The notes: a model not told the origin generated them from the letters alone. 64,000 bases of DNA from Triplophysa rosa (GCF_024868665.1 NC_079906.1:17058390-17122389), one strand, 5' to 3'. Counted from the stretch's first letter, positions 1-12,914 are shown. Numbers and translations: made by a program.

Positions 1-1495
1 GGCACATTTTGTCCCGAAACGCCTGCAGGTACAGACAGGTGCAGACAGACACAGCAGTTTTATTGAAAGCCCCTATACCCATGGCTATTTTTATTACAAT
101 TCTTTCCATAAAAGCAAATGATGTAATGTGTCAGAAAAGCACAGAATGCTGTTGAATGTAGCTTTGTTTGTGCTTTTTTTGTCCCTGTGGTTGACAAATG
201 GTCTTGATCAATGTAGGAAAAGCAGAGAGATTCACAGGAGAGAGAGAGAGAGAGCCCACTTTAACCGCACACACAGAACAGCTCATAAACCACAGAGTCA
301 GAATAGGCTGTAAATCACAGTGTGAATACTGCTAAATAAACTCTCCTTTTACTTAACCAAGGTGAAGTTTTTGCAACATTAATGTAAAGCAAGCCCCTCC
401 CCGACCGTTGCTATTTCCTCCATCCCCCTTTTTGTCATGCTCAGCACCACGGCGGCCTTAACATTAAAATCCCTTCTTTAGTCCCAATGGGCTTGCTAAT
501 AGAGTTAGCCTCCACTCTGAGTCTTGCTACAATTTTAGGTCTCATTGAAACCCGTGACATTAAAACCGCTCAAACATGATTTGGTAAAAGCCACTACTGA
601 TCCTGTTTTGGATAAATGTCAAACCTAATTTTCCACCTTAAAGCCATGGGGAAAATCAAATCGTAAAAAGAAAGGAAAGAGGAAAAACAAAGGAAATAAC
701 AAAATAAAAGAAACAAGGAATGAAAGACACGGGGAAGTGAATAAAAGGGAAAATGCAAAGTTGCTTTCTTGAGTTCCGGAATGGGAATTGAATTTGGGAA
801 CACACAGACTTCAGAGCTGAATGTTCCATTACACTGGGCTTTAGTCCTACTGTAACTTGGCACAAGGAAATAGAACACAGCACTTTATTAACCATGACAG
901 AGAATACGTGTGTCTGGCTTTACATTAACACACACTAGTGCCAAACAGCATTAAAGACTACAAACAATGTGTCCCAGACTAAATGTTCACAGGTTTTAGT
1001 TCTGTCATATCCACTCATTGTCAAATCAAATCACATTATAATTGAATTACTCCATAAGACTTTCATCAAAAGATGGCAAACTACGAAACAGAAATTAAAT
1101 GACATGTCTCACCACATATATCATAATGCAGAGCAATAAAACTGTCCCATTAACCAATATAATATTGAATGTGTCCAATAGGATATTATAAGTAAATGCA
1201 TGCTCTGTTATTTATTTATTTATTTATGATTTCATTTTTCGCAACAATAGCACCTTTGTTGCCTTCATTAACAAATATTAATTGTTTAACGCAATAGAAT
1301 TTAATAAACTAGAATGAAACAGAAATGAATTGGTTTGTTCAGATGCTGAAAATACAGAATGCTGTACCTGACAGCAGCCGAATTCTCTACACACTGTAAG
1401 TAGCCTACTTTTCTGCATAATTGTTGCAAAAATGCTGAATAAATATTGCTATCTTTATAATCGAGTAATCTGAGAACAGGAGGACGTGTACTTAC
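1..1495. other. lhx4 intron 2 (partial), no gene
   Basis: AT-rich intronic DNA. It holds a short GA run (about 236-254) and a TTTA run (about 1207-1226). No exon with lhx4 similarity (LIM2) is seen here. Confidence 0.7.
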
Positions 1496-1667
1496 TTGAA
1501 AAAATCGTCTTTGCAGTAGACATTCCCTGCGCGCGAGAAACATTTGTCTGCCAGAAGCGCGTGACAGTCGGCGCACTTGAGACACTTGGAGTGCCAGTGG
1601 CGATCCAACACCTTCAGAATAAACTTATCTAAGATGTGCTGACTGCAGCCTGCACACTGAGGGATAT
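1496..1667 (-). CDS. lhx4: lhx4 coding exon 2 (LIM1 domain)
   Basis: Runs from a TTTCCAG acceptor to a GTAAGT donor. It encodes [15 protein letters not shown] and then the rest of the first LIM domain to [15 protein letters not shown]. The exon ends in phase 2, so the next exon must complete a Lys or Asn codon; that exon is outside the window. Confidence 0.95.
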
Positions 1668-4600
1668 CTGGAAAGGAGAAAAGGTGGGTGAATTTTATTA
1701 TAATATATTTATGATATATTAGGCCTATATATGAAGAGTTTCGTTCCAAAATTAGATAACCCTCCGTTTTTTATTTTGCATTCCAATTAATATCAATCAA
1801 ACTGCAGTTGATTTGTTTTGATTTAAGCCATAATAACTAAAAAATACAGCTAATTAACACAAAAAAACACAATAAAAACATGATAACATAATAAAAAACA
1901 TGATTTGAGTTATCTCATTTTGGAACCAAACTCTTCGTATATAATAAATATATACAATATTATATAATAATATACAATACATTATTATAACATTTTATTT
2001 ATCAAAACGACTTACAGTTTTCCATATCATTTAACTGTACACGCGTCCTGTAGGATCGAACCCACAACCTTTGCGCGGTTAACGCAACGTAATTGAGGTA
2101 CTGGAACAGTTTCTTTGAATAATATATAAATTGAATATAATTTAAACAGCTATAAAGCATAATATAAATAGTACCACTTTACATTAATCTTAAAGAGCTA
2201 GAAATGACAGTTTGCTTATATATTTTGACGTATATTCATAACTAAGACTTATTTTCTGTTATACATATTTGCCGCAACAGGCAAAATCTACAGAATATTT
2301 GTACTATTTCAGTTTTATGAAAAGTTTAGAAAATTAGGAAACATAAAACGCGAAGAAGTATGATAATGACAACGAAAATGATAGTAACAAAAAGAATATA
2401 AGTCAATGTGCGACTAACAATATCCTCACATTAATTGTAAATTTAATATTGTAATGTAGTAGAAATGTTACTAGATCATTTTGTACTTTGTTATAAATAG
2501 CCCTTTCTGTTTAGAAGTCAAAGGTTGTTATGAAAACAAAAACTAATTTCTTGCAAGCAAAGTTTCCATGACTCTAAAAATCGTATTTGCTTTCGGAACA
2601 ACAATGGAACGGTTAACAGGTAAGTCGTGGACAGGTGAGGAAAGATGTCCATTTAATGGTAAATAATCAATATCTCAGAAAAGAACAGGCGAGGACAAGA
2701 AGACATTGAGATTAAAATCATATAACTGGTCCATCGATTCTTTAACAGAGACAGCCTGTCACTTAAATTATTGATGCTCAAGTAGATGTGCTCCAACAAA
2801 ACAAAAACTCAATCGGTGTACAGCAAATCTAAAATCCACGTACAATAAAACTAAAACAAAATGTTATTAGCTTTATTTAAAAGATAAATATACTTCTTCA
2901 AATCACAATATCATGAAAAGTTGTTTTTAATATGCCATTATTAATATCGATATTTGACCTATGATCCTCCATTCATTTTGTCATCGCATTCTCACGCGTG
3001 CAGTTTTCATGGATTCAGTAGGTATACCAATGTTTAGTTCTGTTATTATGACCCGAGAGAAAATTAATTTTAACAAAGGAAAATTTGGCCATAGCTGATG
3101 GTTGAATGCGTAAGCAAGTCATGTAACATCGCTCATCAAACGACTTATCAAATGTATGTTGTAGAAACATAAATGCCAGAGCAAGTAGGCCTGAATGAGA
3201 GTGTGTGTTTCACTGCTCAGCCGTTTGAGGGAATGTAAGTTTATTTGTAAAGGCAGATCTACAGTATTTTAGTGTAAAAAAAGGCTGGTCTGGTTAACAG
3301 TGGTTCTGAATGAACAGCGCCTTGAGGAACTTGCCGCTCGTAAACTGCCTTAATTGTTCAGCTCCAAACGCTCATTTAGGATGATTTGATCAGGCAGTCA
3401 CTTAAAAGATGTGTGCCCTGACAACATCTCTCAAACGTGTTTTGGGCCCAGCCTTATCATCCACGGCATGCATCTGAAATGTATTATTTTGCTCTCCGTG
3501 TACAAATAATTGTAACATTTACTGTGTGAATTAAAGCTAATTTAAATCTCACTTTCTATAGGGGCTTTAATTTCTAAAGGATCATTAATAATCACCCACA
3601 TGTTGTTTTAACCTTATTCATTTGGATACTAATATTTAGATCCATACCGCAAGGGCAGATTATTTTTAAAGTAATCTCCATTTAAACCATCATTTATACG
3701 ACAAGGGGGGTTGAGTAGCAATATCTTTTAATCTACTATCATTTAAGGAAATTAAGCTTTCGACAGGCAAAATATAGCCTAGTCGTGAAACATTATGTAA
3801 AAATGTGGCTATATTTGCCTCGTTCTAAAAGAATAATAAAAATAGCCTATTTGTTATTTGTTTTCATCATTTTAAATGCAGTTAATTTATTTTGCAATGA
3901 ATTTTAGACATTGGTTGTTTTACAACATGCAACATCTATATAGAATTCTTTTCTTTTTAGATTTGAAATGGTTAATACGAACATTTTAGGTCTGCTATTC
4001 CATCTGTACATTGTTCTAGATTATGAATAATTAGGTCAGGATTTTATCCAATTCAAGCTTCATCTTGATTGCGAGATCAGATTATACAGGCCTAACACAG
4101 ATTAACCTGCGATTGATAAGGACCAGATGCGAACATAATAGGCAATTCCGTTCTTTGAAATAAAATGTTCGTGTTTCTATAGTCATAACGGATGGTCTGA
4201 TAATCTACATTTCGTTAGGACAATAAAAACGAATAGGGATATCATGGGGTGCGCTCTGTTCCATTAAACCACTGCGTTACATAAAAACCGGATAAAACTA
4301 TTTTTCTTGGTTACTCTTTCTTTCATTTCTTAAATAAAACAACTACAAAATAAAACGTTAAACAGAGTTTAAATGTAAAACATATTTAATCGTGGTGACC
4401 CAGCCAGCTGTGCGGGAACAGTATTCGAGAACATTAGTCTCACAACATTTAATATAATTGATTTGAAACAGTACCTATTCTTTATATTGTGATCTTATAA
4501 AGCATAGCATTTGCACGATTACAATAAAATAATTATAGTAAATCAATGCATCTCTAATGAAATGATGTTGCATCACAGTTTTGCATAGATTAATAATCTA

Positions 4601-4897
4601 ATCAGTATATATAAAATATATAATATGTTTTAAATGACAAATGTTTTCGATTTTCTTGGTCTTTACAATGCAGACAGTTTCAGTTACATAGTAACATTCC
4701 CCCCGCTGGAGTTTAATTAAACGCTATGTTATTCCACAGCGGTGGCCTGCAGACGGCCGGAGGAGGCCTGCCAATTTTCTGATGAACTAATCGATATAAG
4801 GAGAGGAAAAGCACTTACGTTGCAGTGGCACTCCGAGAATGTCCGGCAGACCCTTCACCGCGCTCTCGCTGGGCAACACCGCCGCGCTTTGCATCAT
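1496..4897 (-). CDS. lhx4: LIM homeobox protein 4, exons 1-2 (partial; continues past left edge)
   Basis: LHX4 is a nuclear LIM-homeodomain transcription factor needed for pituitary and motor-neuron development. Two coding exons are visible: 4819-4897 and 1496-1667, joined in phase (C|AT). Together they encode 84 residues: a start [19 protein letters not shown] and a full first LIM domain. Zinc ligands are visible as C31, C34, H52, C55 for one site and C58, C61, C78, D81 for the other, with the usual CX2C-X17-HX2C spacing. LIM2 and the homeodomain must lie left of position 1. The paralogue LHX3 has a near-identical LIM1, but the MMQS...KGLP N-terminus and the QSOX1 neighbour fit LHX4. An in-frame ATG two codons upstream (4903) could give an MK extension; the MMQS start at 4897 is chosen by comparison with known LHX4. 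Confidence 0.95.
1729..1941. mobile_element. MITE with about 32-bp terminal inverted repeats
   Basis: Left arm 1729-1760 (GAAGAGTTTCGTTCCAAAAT...) and right arm 1909-1941 are inverted copies with a few mismatches, flanked by TA-rich DNA. The internal 150 bp are AT-rich and non-coding. It sits 60 bp from lhx4 exon 2 inside intron 1. The TA flank suggests a Tc1/mariner-type non-autonomous element; the family name is not certain. Confidence 0.7.
1985..2095 (-). mobile_element. tRNA-derived SINE fragment
   Basis: Read on the minus strand it has a tRNA B-box-like segment (GGGTTCGATCC) and then a tail resembling GTAAGTCG-TTTGATAAA, like the other SINE copies in this window (10545-10672, 59550-59690). 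It is diverged and lies in lhx4 intron 1. Confidence 0.7.
2100..4818. other. lhx4 intron 1, remainder
   Basis: Mostly AT-rich and non-coding. The part at about 3280-3560 is more complex, with several homeodomain-type TAATTG/TTAATT cores, and might be a conserved non-coding element. No exon signal was found. Confidence 0.5.
4819..4897 (-). CDS. lhx4: lhx4 coding exon 1
   Basis: Encodes the N-terminus [19 protein letters not shown] followed by ILGVPLQ, typical of LHX4. It ends with one base of a split codon at a GTAAGT donor (4813-4818). The coding sequence is GC-rich compared with the introns. Confidence 0.92.
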
Positions 4898-5340
4898 TTT
4901 CATCCAGCCCGATCAAACGCGCACATGCACACGCTAAAAACACGGAGGTGTTGAAAACTCCGACGTGCATAAAACGATACGAATTTCGGAGTCGTTTTCT
5001 CCAAGGATAGTGTCCTTTTAGTGTCCTCGCGCCTGTCCTTATCCTCATGAAATTGTCTGGCGCTCGCGCATGAGTTCGGCTTCGAGAGTTCTTTCGCTGT
5101 GTGTCACACAACCGCTTGATTCATTCACACTGCAGGGGCGACCGTGACGTCACTCCCCCCGGGGGCCAATGGGAGGCCTGGGCGAAGATGAGAGAGGAGG
5201 GAACCTGTGTGTATGGCGCTCTCAGGTAAGTAGAAAAAGCGATAAGGAAGTGATGACGATTCCAATATGCCCCCCAAGTAGGCGGGACCCTCCCTGAGGA
5301 TGATAATAAATAGAGGGCCGCTGCTGTCACTTGAAGCTCC
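4898..5340 (-). promoter_or_regulatory. lhx4: lhx4 5' leader and proximal promoter region
   Basis: The stretch upstream of the lhx4 start is clearly richer in GC and CpG than its surroundings. An inverted CCAAT box (ATTGG read in gene direction, 5166-5170) sits in a GC-rich block, and a TATTTATTA stretch at 5303-5311 could act as a weak TATA-like element. The transcription start cannot be placed from sequence alone. Confidence 0.45.
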
Positions 5341-7635
5341 AGGGTCTTTTTAAACCCTTTATGAACTTTACATTCATTTTTTTTTAATTAAGTTTATTTC
5401 GTTGTAGCTTTGATATTTTGTCTACATTTTTGCAAGAACTATCTCGAACAGATGTGCTGTATTGGAATGTTTTATCTAGTAGCCTAATTGTATTGTATAA
5501 CATAGTAGTATAGCCTAATTGTAATAACATAATTGTATTTCGAAATGGACAAATTAGTTGTTGAAATTGATAAATGAGTAGCTGTTGTCCAGCAAGGCTT
5601 AATTTGAGAAAACGGCTGCTAAAATACGATCACAAGAGAGCTCTTATTTGTTTATTAGCAGTCTCGACACAGTCGATCCTGACAGGACTCATTTCATTCT
5701 AGCTTTTCTCCCTCAGGAGGGAGCGGAGATCAAGCGAGATGAACTCAATTTTCACTTTCAATTCTCTTCAAGGCAACTATAATGCTCCGCGTGAGCTCGC
5801 GAGCTCTGACTCAGTAACAGGTTAAATAAAACAAGCCTCAGAATGCAACGCTGCCACATCGCCTTTACCATCATCATCTCGCATGCACCCTTACAAACAA
5901 ATATATCATTTGTACAATATTTATTATTAACAATATTATTTACAATGTATATGCAGACATAAAATAACAAAAAGTTTACGTTTCATGCACGAAACTGAAA
6001 TTCGTGAGTTGTGAAAATAGGCTAAACTTTAATTAATACACTAATCGCATTGTCTCCATGAACATTTTAGAAAAATAATAAATTACATGCATTCAATAAC
6101 GTATTTAACAATTATTTTTTTTAATTGTCTCTTATTTATTTGTATAAGAATCACATTCCACGCATGAACCTTAGTTTCTATTCTATTCACAATAATAATT
6201 AAAAAAACTTGTCAGTATAGTCGTTTTTGAGTCTGACCATTTTCTGAGCGTATTTTACAATTCCTGTAATGATATCACATTACCCTATTCCTACTAAAAG
6301 CAGGTAATGGCTTAGATCAACTTCACACTCTTTTTAATAAAGATGGTGGGGTCATAGATTCATATGATACATTCTGAGAATGTTAGATGGTTGGGGTGGA
6401 TACAAAATACTAAATTTATTTTCACAGACAAAAATGTCCAAAATTGTTGGACACCGGATTGTTGTTGGCTCACCCAGTTGTTTCAAACAACTGTTTTAAC
6501 GGTGAACAGTTTCAGACATAAACAACCATGTAGTCTGAACCCTCAACAGACTTACTGTGATCATATATCTCAATATATGCGTTTAAATCTCTTTATACAG
6601 GCTGAGGCTACCACACAAACTTATTTATATATACCAGGCTGGCTATGCAAACGCAAATGTATACAGCCTATATATTGTACGGCTGGTCATCCAATGTCAC
6701 AGGCAAAATCCGTCAATCTTGCCTGGGTAAAATGTAGCCTAATCACGAGTGAGATATGTAAATAAAATGTGGATGTCATCAAAGTCAGATTATTTCGAGT
6801 CCACAGTTTTGCTTAATGGCTCCAATGTAATTTTGTTAGATGAAAGCGATCATAAAGCTGATTGAAAAGCGCAGCTCAGACGTGGCAAACACAAGCGCCC
6901 TAAAGATTCACTCACACCAGGTTTTTCCGGATTCCCTTTCACCGGACCAGCATGCCATCTCGGGCCATGCTTTTGATTTTAATTTTGATTATGACGAGGA
7001 GTTATGCAGATTATTCAATTACGCTGATGGTCAAGTGAACAATGTGAGTTTAGTCTTACTTAAACAGAACAGAGAGCAATGCTCTTAAAGCATCAATGTT
7101 TTGCCACACGATTAAATAAATTAATCCACGAATACTGGGGGGCTTTTGCACGCTTGCACGGTTATTTTGCAAATTCAACGACTCCGATTTCAAATCAAAT
7201 GGGCCACCATAAAATGCAATAATGGGCACCTGTCCGAACAATGAGAGACCTGTGCACTATAACTCAGCGAAGGGGTGAGACTCGTGTGCCATTGCCGCTG
7301 ACCTGGCCACCTCTAATTACTGTCAGTATTTCACAGTATCCGCATTCTGACATCAGGGAGATGCTGATCCATCATATATAGTAAAAACGCAGGCCTGTGC
7401 ACGCGACCATTAATATATCAGCTTTGAACCTCTGAATCTTCCAAAGAGAGGTCCATCAAGCTTAAAGTAGGCTATATTTGAACAAATCAAACATTAAAAC
7501 TGTGTCACTAAAAATGATTTAATCACGGCTATTCATATGATTAGTGTCACAACAAAATGTCATTAAGCTTCAAAAAATGAGATATTCTGAGTACATTTGT
7601 ATATTATAATAAAACTATAAAAACACCAAATTCAG

Positions 7636-7813
7636 CAACACTCTTAAAAATAAGGTAGAAGTTTTTTTTCCACAAATATACCATAGAAGAAACGTTTTTG
7701 GTTCCCCAAGAATCTTACGTCAAAGTGTCTTATATCTTTTTTTTTTTACATTTTTCTAGTCTACCCTTTCCACTACAATGAACCTTTCCGGAATTTTTAT
7801 TTTTAGGAGTGTA
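7636..7813. mobile_element. MITE with ACACTCTTAAAAATAA termini
   Basis: The left end ACACTCTTAAAAATAA is matched by an inverted right end TTATTTTTAGGAGTGT. The interior carries the GGTTC-rich strings (TTTTTGGTTCC, GAACCTTT) usual for this abundant fish MITE family. Non-coding. Confidence 0.7.
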
Positions 7814-10544
7814 CGCAATCGAAATGATTGACATTTTAACTGAAACATTGCAACGGTGTTTTGATTTCTTTTTTATTCCTTAGCTAGGCCTAAATTAAAA
7901 CATTTAAGGCAGTTAACTGGTTTTTAACAATATACATGATACAATAAAACACGATTTACGCATCAAACATCTCAAACAAATAAATCCACACGAGCGTATC
8001 GACGACACATTCTTTGTCGCAAAACGGATTGCACTGTATTGTAGAAGTAGTTCAAATGTTTCTCCTTCCCAGGCTTTCTTCATCGAAAAATAAAAAATGT
8101 GTTGTCTGTTAAAGAAGCACTGCATCAGGTCGCAGCACATAACAGTTCCACAGCAAACAGAACGTCATGCAGCAGACCTACCGAGCAACTCCAATGCGCG
8201 CACGAGCCGCATGCAAATTTCAGCACCGCGCAGGTCGGACAGCGCAACAGCACACGCAGGATGCGGAAAGCGGAGTTTGTCTAGAATTTTCAATTCATAA
8301 ATCCAGACAAAGACTAAGTAAACATTTTACCTGCCTATATCTGTCTGATATTTTCCACTCCTCGTACAGAGTAATAAAGCTTCAGGCTGGAACATCAATG
8401 TCAGAAGCTCTTTTTCCCTGCAAAGGAAAGACAGAGAAAGGAACCTCAAGAGAGGGCAACCGAGAAAATTAAATTGCACTTGGGGGCAAATTCTATTAGG
8501 GAATAGTTATTGTCTCCTGACAGCTCCTGTCCATTTACGTAATTAGTTGAAGGACGACGTTTGGCATTGTTTAAGCGAATAAAACAGTGTCCGATTGTTT
8601 AAAACATTCTTAAAAAGAGTTATTTTTCTCGCATCGCTAAACTCCTTTTACAGGTTTCCTGTAAACGATGTCCCTTCAAAACCAGACCACACAGTAATGG
8701 CTGGCTGGCTGAGGTATAAGTTCACGCAGTCTAATACATTATAATTGGCTAACGGGGTAAATCCTGCTTAGGTTAGAAATTCAATTAAAGGCGACGTTGC
8801 TTCACCTTAGGCTTACCATTAAACAATGAAGGATCCCTTTTCCCCATTAATGTTTTTACTTGGTTTAGCAATCGATACCTTTATTCACGTGTATGTAAGT
8901 GGGCTCGTGTCACATAATGATTCTGGTTGTATGCATGTTTTTTTGTGTAACTCACTTTAAAGAAATGCGACCTTTAAAAGTAACTGCTCATGTAATTAGA
9001 TCAGCAATGCATTCCATGTATTTTATATGTAGCCTTAGTGTTACATGACTGTATTCTAATGTGTGTCTAGTACACAGTCACAAAATAATAAGCAATTTTT
9101 CCTGAGTTCCTGTGTGCCATAAAACAGATTAGAGTATTACCATTAGAGTAAATGCTTAAAGGACACTGATGAACATCTTTAAGGGTCTCCATGGTGATTA
9201 CATTTCCAGTGTTTGCTGACAACTTGGTTCATTCTACTTCATTAAGGCATGTTGATGGACATTCTTGGGAATCCATCCAAACTCATCTTTTTAACATCAT
9301 CTTACATAGCTTTTGAGAAGAATGTTTGGTTTTAGGATAAAAGTTGATCTCATGCTAATCTCAGATCACCTTCTCCTTTACCACCCAAGTTTTACTGTAG
9401 CTGGTAAATCAAGAGCAGCAACACTGATCTGGGGTCAGCAGAGAAGCAGTCCTAATTTACTGCAAAAGTACAGCTGCCAAAAAGCTGTGCTGAACCAGGT
9501 GAGATAAAAAAATAAACATTATAAAAATATGAAAAACATTTAAATAAATGATTTTTTAAACAAGAAAAAACAATATAATCTCTTTATATTAAATACATAA
9601 ATAAAACTATTTTAACCAGATTTGTGGGATTATAAAAATCTCATTACATGGAATTTATGTGCATAGCTTTTGTAGTTATTTGTCACAATATTAAAAACAA
9701 AATCAGTTCTATTTAATGAAAAAGTATTTATTTGTTTACATAAAAACTTGTATTATGAAAGCACACTCTTACTCAGTATTATGTTTATTATTGCGTTTTT
9801 ACAGAAAACAATAACCAGTTAATGCTGTATTTGCCTTAATATCCTCATATGGCATAAAAAAACAAGCCAAACCTCCCTTGAAATACCATATGGGAAATAC
9901 CACAGAGTTGGAAAACCTAAGACAAATACCAACTGCATGCTTTTAACATTTGGGCCAACTTTCATGCCTTCTGCCCAACAGCATGAACGCACGGGAAAAC
10001 ATATATTGTGGAAGAGGAGGTAGTAAAAGACAAATCTGACCTGTTTTGGCTCCTACTTCAGGGCTAAATGTAACATCCAGCGAGGTCACTGCATACATTA
10101 ACTATATAACCATATATTAACCTTTTTTCTCTCTTCACCAAAGTAATTCACTCTCAGTTCGTCAACACGCACACATACCTTGCACGCCTGTGTCAGATAC
10201 TTTATTGTATTATTAAAACCAGAGTGGTATGACAGCGGATTCAAACCTGTCCAGCATTTTAATTCCAGTGTGTGATAGGCCATAAACGTGCAAAGTACAT
10301 GTGGGAGGGCCTCAGCAATAAAACCCAACATTGTTTAATTTATGGAACACAACACCAGTGCTGCAAGGTGATGTTTTACCCTTGCTTTCTGCTGTTTTGG
10401 TTGGGGGTGGAGATGTCTCTATTGTTCCATTGTCCTCATGGCACAGGTCCCTGACTCGAGTCTGGCTGGGTACTGAAAGCATATATTCTAATGTTTACAG
10501 TCTGAGGCACTAGCAGAATTGGATACCAGTGTTCAGTAGATCAT

Positions 10545-10672
10545 TGTGTAAGCGGGCGCAAAGTCATGGGTTTGATCCCCAGGGAACACATACTGATAAA
10601 ATGTATAACTTGTAATGCACTGTAAGTCGCTTTGGATAAAAGCCTCTGCCAAATGCATAAATGTAAATGTAA
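10545..10672 (+). mobile_element. tRNA-derived SINE (HAmo-like)
   Basis: A tRNA-like B box (GGTTTGATCCCC) near 10568 is followed by a tRNA-unrelated body and the tail GTAAGTCGCTTTGGATAAAA ending in AAATGTAAATGTAAA. This is the layout of cyprinid SINEs whose tail is shared with L2-clade LINEs. It is the best preserved SINE in the window. Confidence 0.8.
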
Positions 10673-11165
10673 AGCGTTCAGTCAGAGCTGGAGTGATGTG
10701 CAAGTCTGCCAATTCCGTCAATTAAAGGCGCTAAGGTGGTCTTGGCACTTTTCTGCGAAAGCAAATGAGTCCATCAGAAAATGTTGCGATTGTATTATCA
10801 GATGATCTAAACACAGATGATCAACATCATCAGTTCTTGAAATCATAATAGTGGATACACATTTACGAGCATCAAACGAGAACAACAGGGCAAAAAAGAG
10901 ATGCAACAAGCAAACAGAGATGGGGACAAATGGGCGGAGCTTAGATTTCCACGAAAACCCTAAAACTCAAGATCAAGCAATGGTGTCCTTCATCTGAGCC
11001 TGTAATCTGGAACACTTCAAAACCCTCGTCTTTCAGAGTTCCTTCTCAGATCCTCTCCCTCTGGGGTCACAACCCCCTCCCGGGCACAGGCAACATCCAA
11101 GTGTGTGAGGGAAGAGGCCTTGAAAGCCGATTGCGTTTTAATAAAGTTTATTATCGGGTGGGGGC

Positions 11166-11228
11166 TAATCCCCGTGGTAATCTCCCGCAGACCCAAAGGA
11201 AAGGCGGATTACTCACTTGCTATAATCC
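11166..11228. promoter_or_regulatory. cluster of TAATCC-type homeodomain motifs
   Basis: Within 63 bp there are TAATCC at 11166-11171, TAATCT at 11178-11183, GGATTA (inverted TAATCC) at 11206-11211 and TAATCC at 11223-11228. TAATCC is the core bound by bicoid-class (K50) homeodomains such as OTX, PITX and GSC. Function is inferred only. Confidence 0.35.
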
Positions 11229-11767
11229 CAATGAAATTGTTAGGATTTAGCTAGCAAAACAGTCCAGATGGCAACAGGCTTGTTCTTCCACCCTAGGTCC
11301 GCTCACCCCTTCCCCGAGTACTCCTCGTCCCCCGACACCCTTAAACACAAAACCTGATCTATTTATTAAGACGAACACGCTGAGGACACTGATATGGTGA
11401 GTGATGCTAAGACTTTGGAAATGCTAAGAGGAAAGAATAGTCAAACCTCAGTGTCAGTGTCATTCTATATCATGTTTACGTATTGATCATTTTTATTCGT
11501 ACAACTTCATCCCACAATATTTATTTTGACTTGTTAGCACACATTTTACTTCCATTTCCATTTGGAGCAAGTCACTGTCTAACAGTTTTGTAGCTGTTAC
11601 ACAAAGTTTATGCATCAGTTACCATCTGTTAAAAAGAGAAATGGAGCCGTTGACCTTTCACTGTTTCAGCAGTGTAAGTGAAGCAATGGTCTAAAACGTC
11701 TGTCGATTGTGTGACACACACTAACAAGAAGTTACAAGAAAGTGAAAAAAGAGACGTACCTGATATC

Positions 11768-12274
11768 AAGTGTTGGGTGTAACTAGTTACTAAGTAATTA
11801 GTTACTGTAATTTAATTACTTTTCCGTTGAAAAAGTAAAGTAGGGATTACTCTTATTTTTTCTGTAATTGAATTACAGTTACTTCTGATGTAATTAAACT
11901 AAATACTTTGTGTAATATATGTGTGTAATAGTGGAATTGACATCAAAATTCAAAGTCTAACTTTAAAATCTGCTTTATTATATACTGTGCTGCTTTTATG
12001 TATAATTCTCACATTTGTAATATTTTGGTGAGTTAATAAGAGTACTTTATGTAGTTTAATATTATTTATTTGAATGAATTAAAAGAGCCGTTTCATGCCT
12101 ATCCTTGAATCACTTAACTAATCAAGGTTGATATAGGATATAGAAAGTAATTAGTAATAAGTAACTAAATACTTTTTGGAGAGAGTAATTTGTACAGTAA
12201 TCTAATTACACTATTGCATATGTAATTAGTAACTATTAATTAATTACTTTTTCAGAGTAACTTACCCAACACTG
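11768..12274. mobile_element. hAT-type non-autonomous element with 8-bp target duplication
   Basis: Termini AAGTGTTGGG and CCCAACACTG form inverted repeats with one changed terminal base, flanked by the direct repeat CTGATATC at 11760-11767 and 12275-12282. The 507-bp interior is filled with GTAACTAGTTAC-like palindromic strings and has no reading frame. The 8-bp duplication places it in the hAT superfamily. Confidence 0.85.
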
Positions 12275-12347
12275 CTGATATCATGCCAGAACAAACATCT
12301 GGAGTTCAAAAAAGGACAAAATTAGGAAGATTTTAGCAAAAATATTT

Positions 12348-12353
12348 TTTATT
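12348..12353 (-). terminator. qsox1: qsox1 candidate poly(A) signal
   Basis: AATAAA on the minus strand, 562 bp past the qsox1 stop codon and just before the hAT-type element. It would give a 3' UTR of about 0.6 kb. Other weaker signals are possible. Confidence 0.5.
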
Positions 12354-12914
12354 GGATTTTACGCAAAACAAATCACATCATTTAAGTAAGAATAAGTTTA
12401 GTTCTTGCATATCTAAAAAAAAGTGATGTTCATGATTATTTGACCTGTTTCAGATCTTAAAACATAGAAGGGTAAGAAAAATTATTTGATCATAAAATGC
12501 GAAAGGAACAGACATCATGGGAGACTATGCACACTGAAATAGTCAATTGGTGTTTTTCATCAAAATTTCAAATTTGATTAATATTATACAAAACTGCTAA
12601 TGCTTTGAAAACAATGTTTGCTGCATTAGCTCAAAAATGTAAAATTTCTTCAATAAGTGGTCATGTAATTTTGACTTTAGCACAGAATGTCAAAAAAAAA
12701 AACTGAGACCACGTGCAGTCCTTCATGGACAAGTACTGTACAGGATCCATGAAACATGTCGAGCAATTGTGTTCATGATACCCTCTTATTTACCATCAAA
12801 TTAAAAACAGCTTGCGATTTCTGAAGCCAAAGCTGTCAAAACCCTGCAACAGCCACAGATTGTTAGACTTGCTCATTCCTGATATACAGTAATGAAAACT
12901 TTACGTTGTGACAT

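Larger units (their letters stand above)
5350..11767. other. intergenic region between lhx4 and qsox1
   Basis: No coding exon can be supported on either strand; the open frames present are short and lack family motifs. The region holds a MITE (7636-7813), a SINE (10545-10672) and a homeodomain-motif cluster (11166-11228). Several stretches (about 6840-7450, 8500-8900, 11080-11340) look less repetitive than typical spacer and could be regulatory DNA. Confidence 0.55.

Noticed and set aside
4815..5111. 98-residue minus-strand frame overlapping the lhx4 start
   Set aside because: Begins without ATG and is out of frame with lhx4; could only act as an upstream frame if the transcript starts farther upstream, which is unknown.
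6364..6765. 133-residue plus-strand frame upstream of lhx4
   Set aside because: No recognisable motif, no splice context, AT-rich composition like its surroundings.
10545..10600. tRNA gene suggested by a B-box-like sequence
   Set aside because: Only the promoter-like box is present, followed by the SINE body and tail; no cloverleaf could be drawn.
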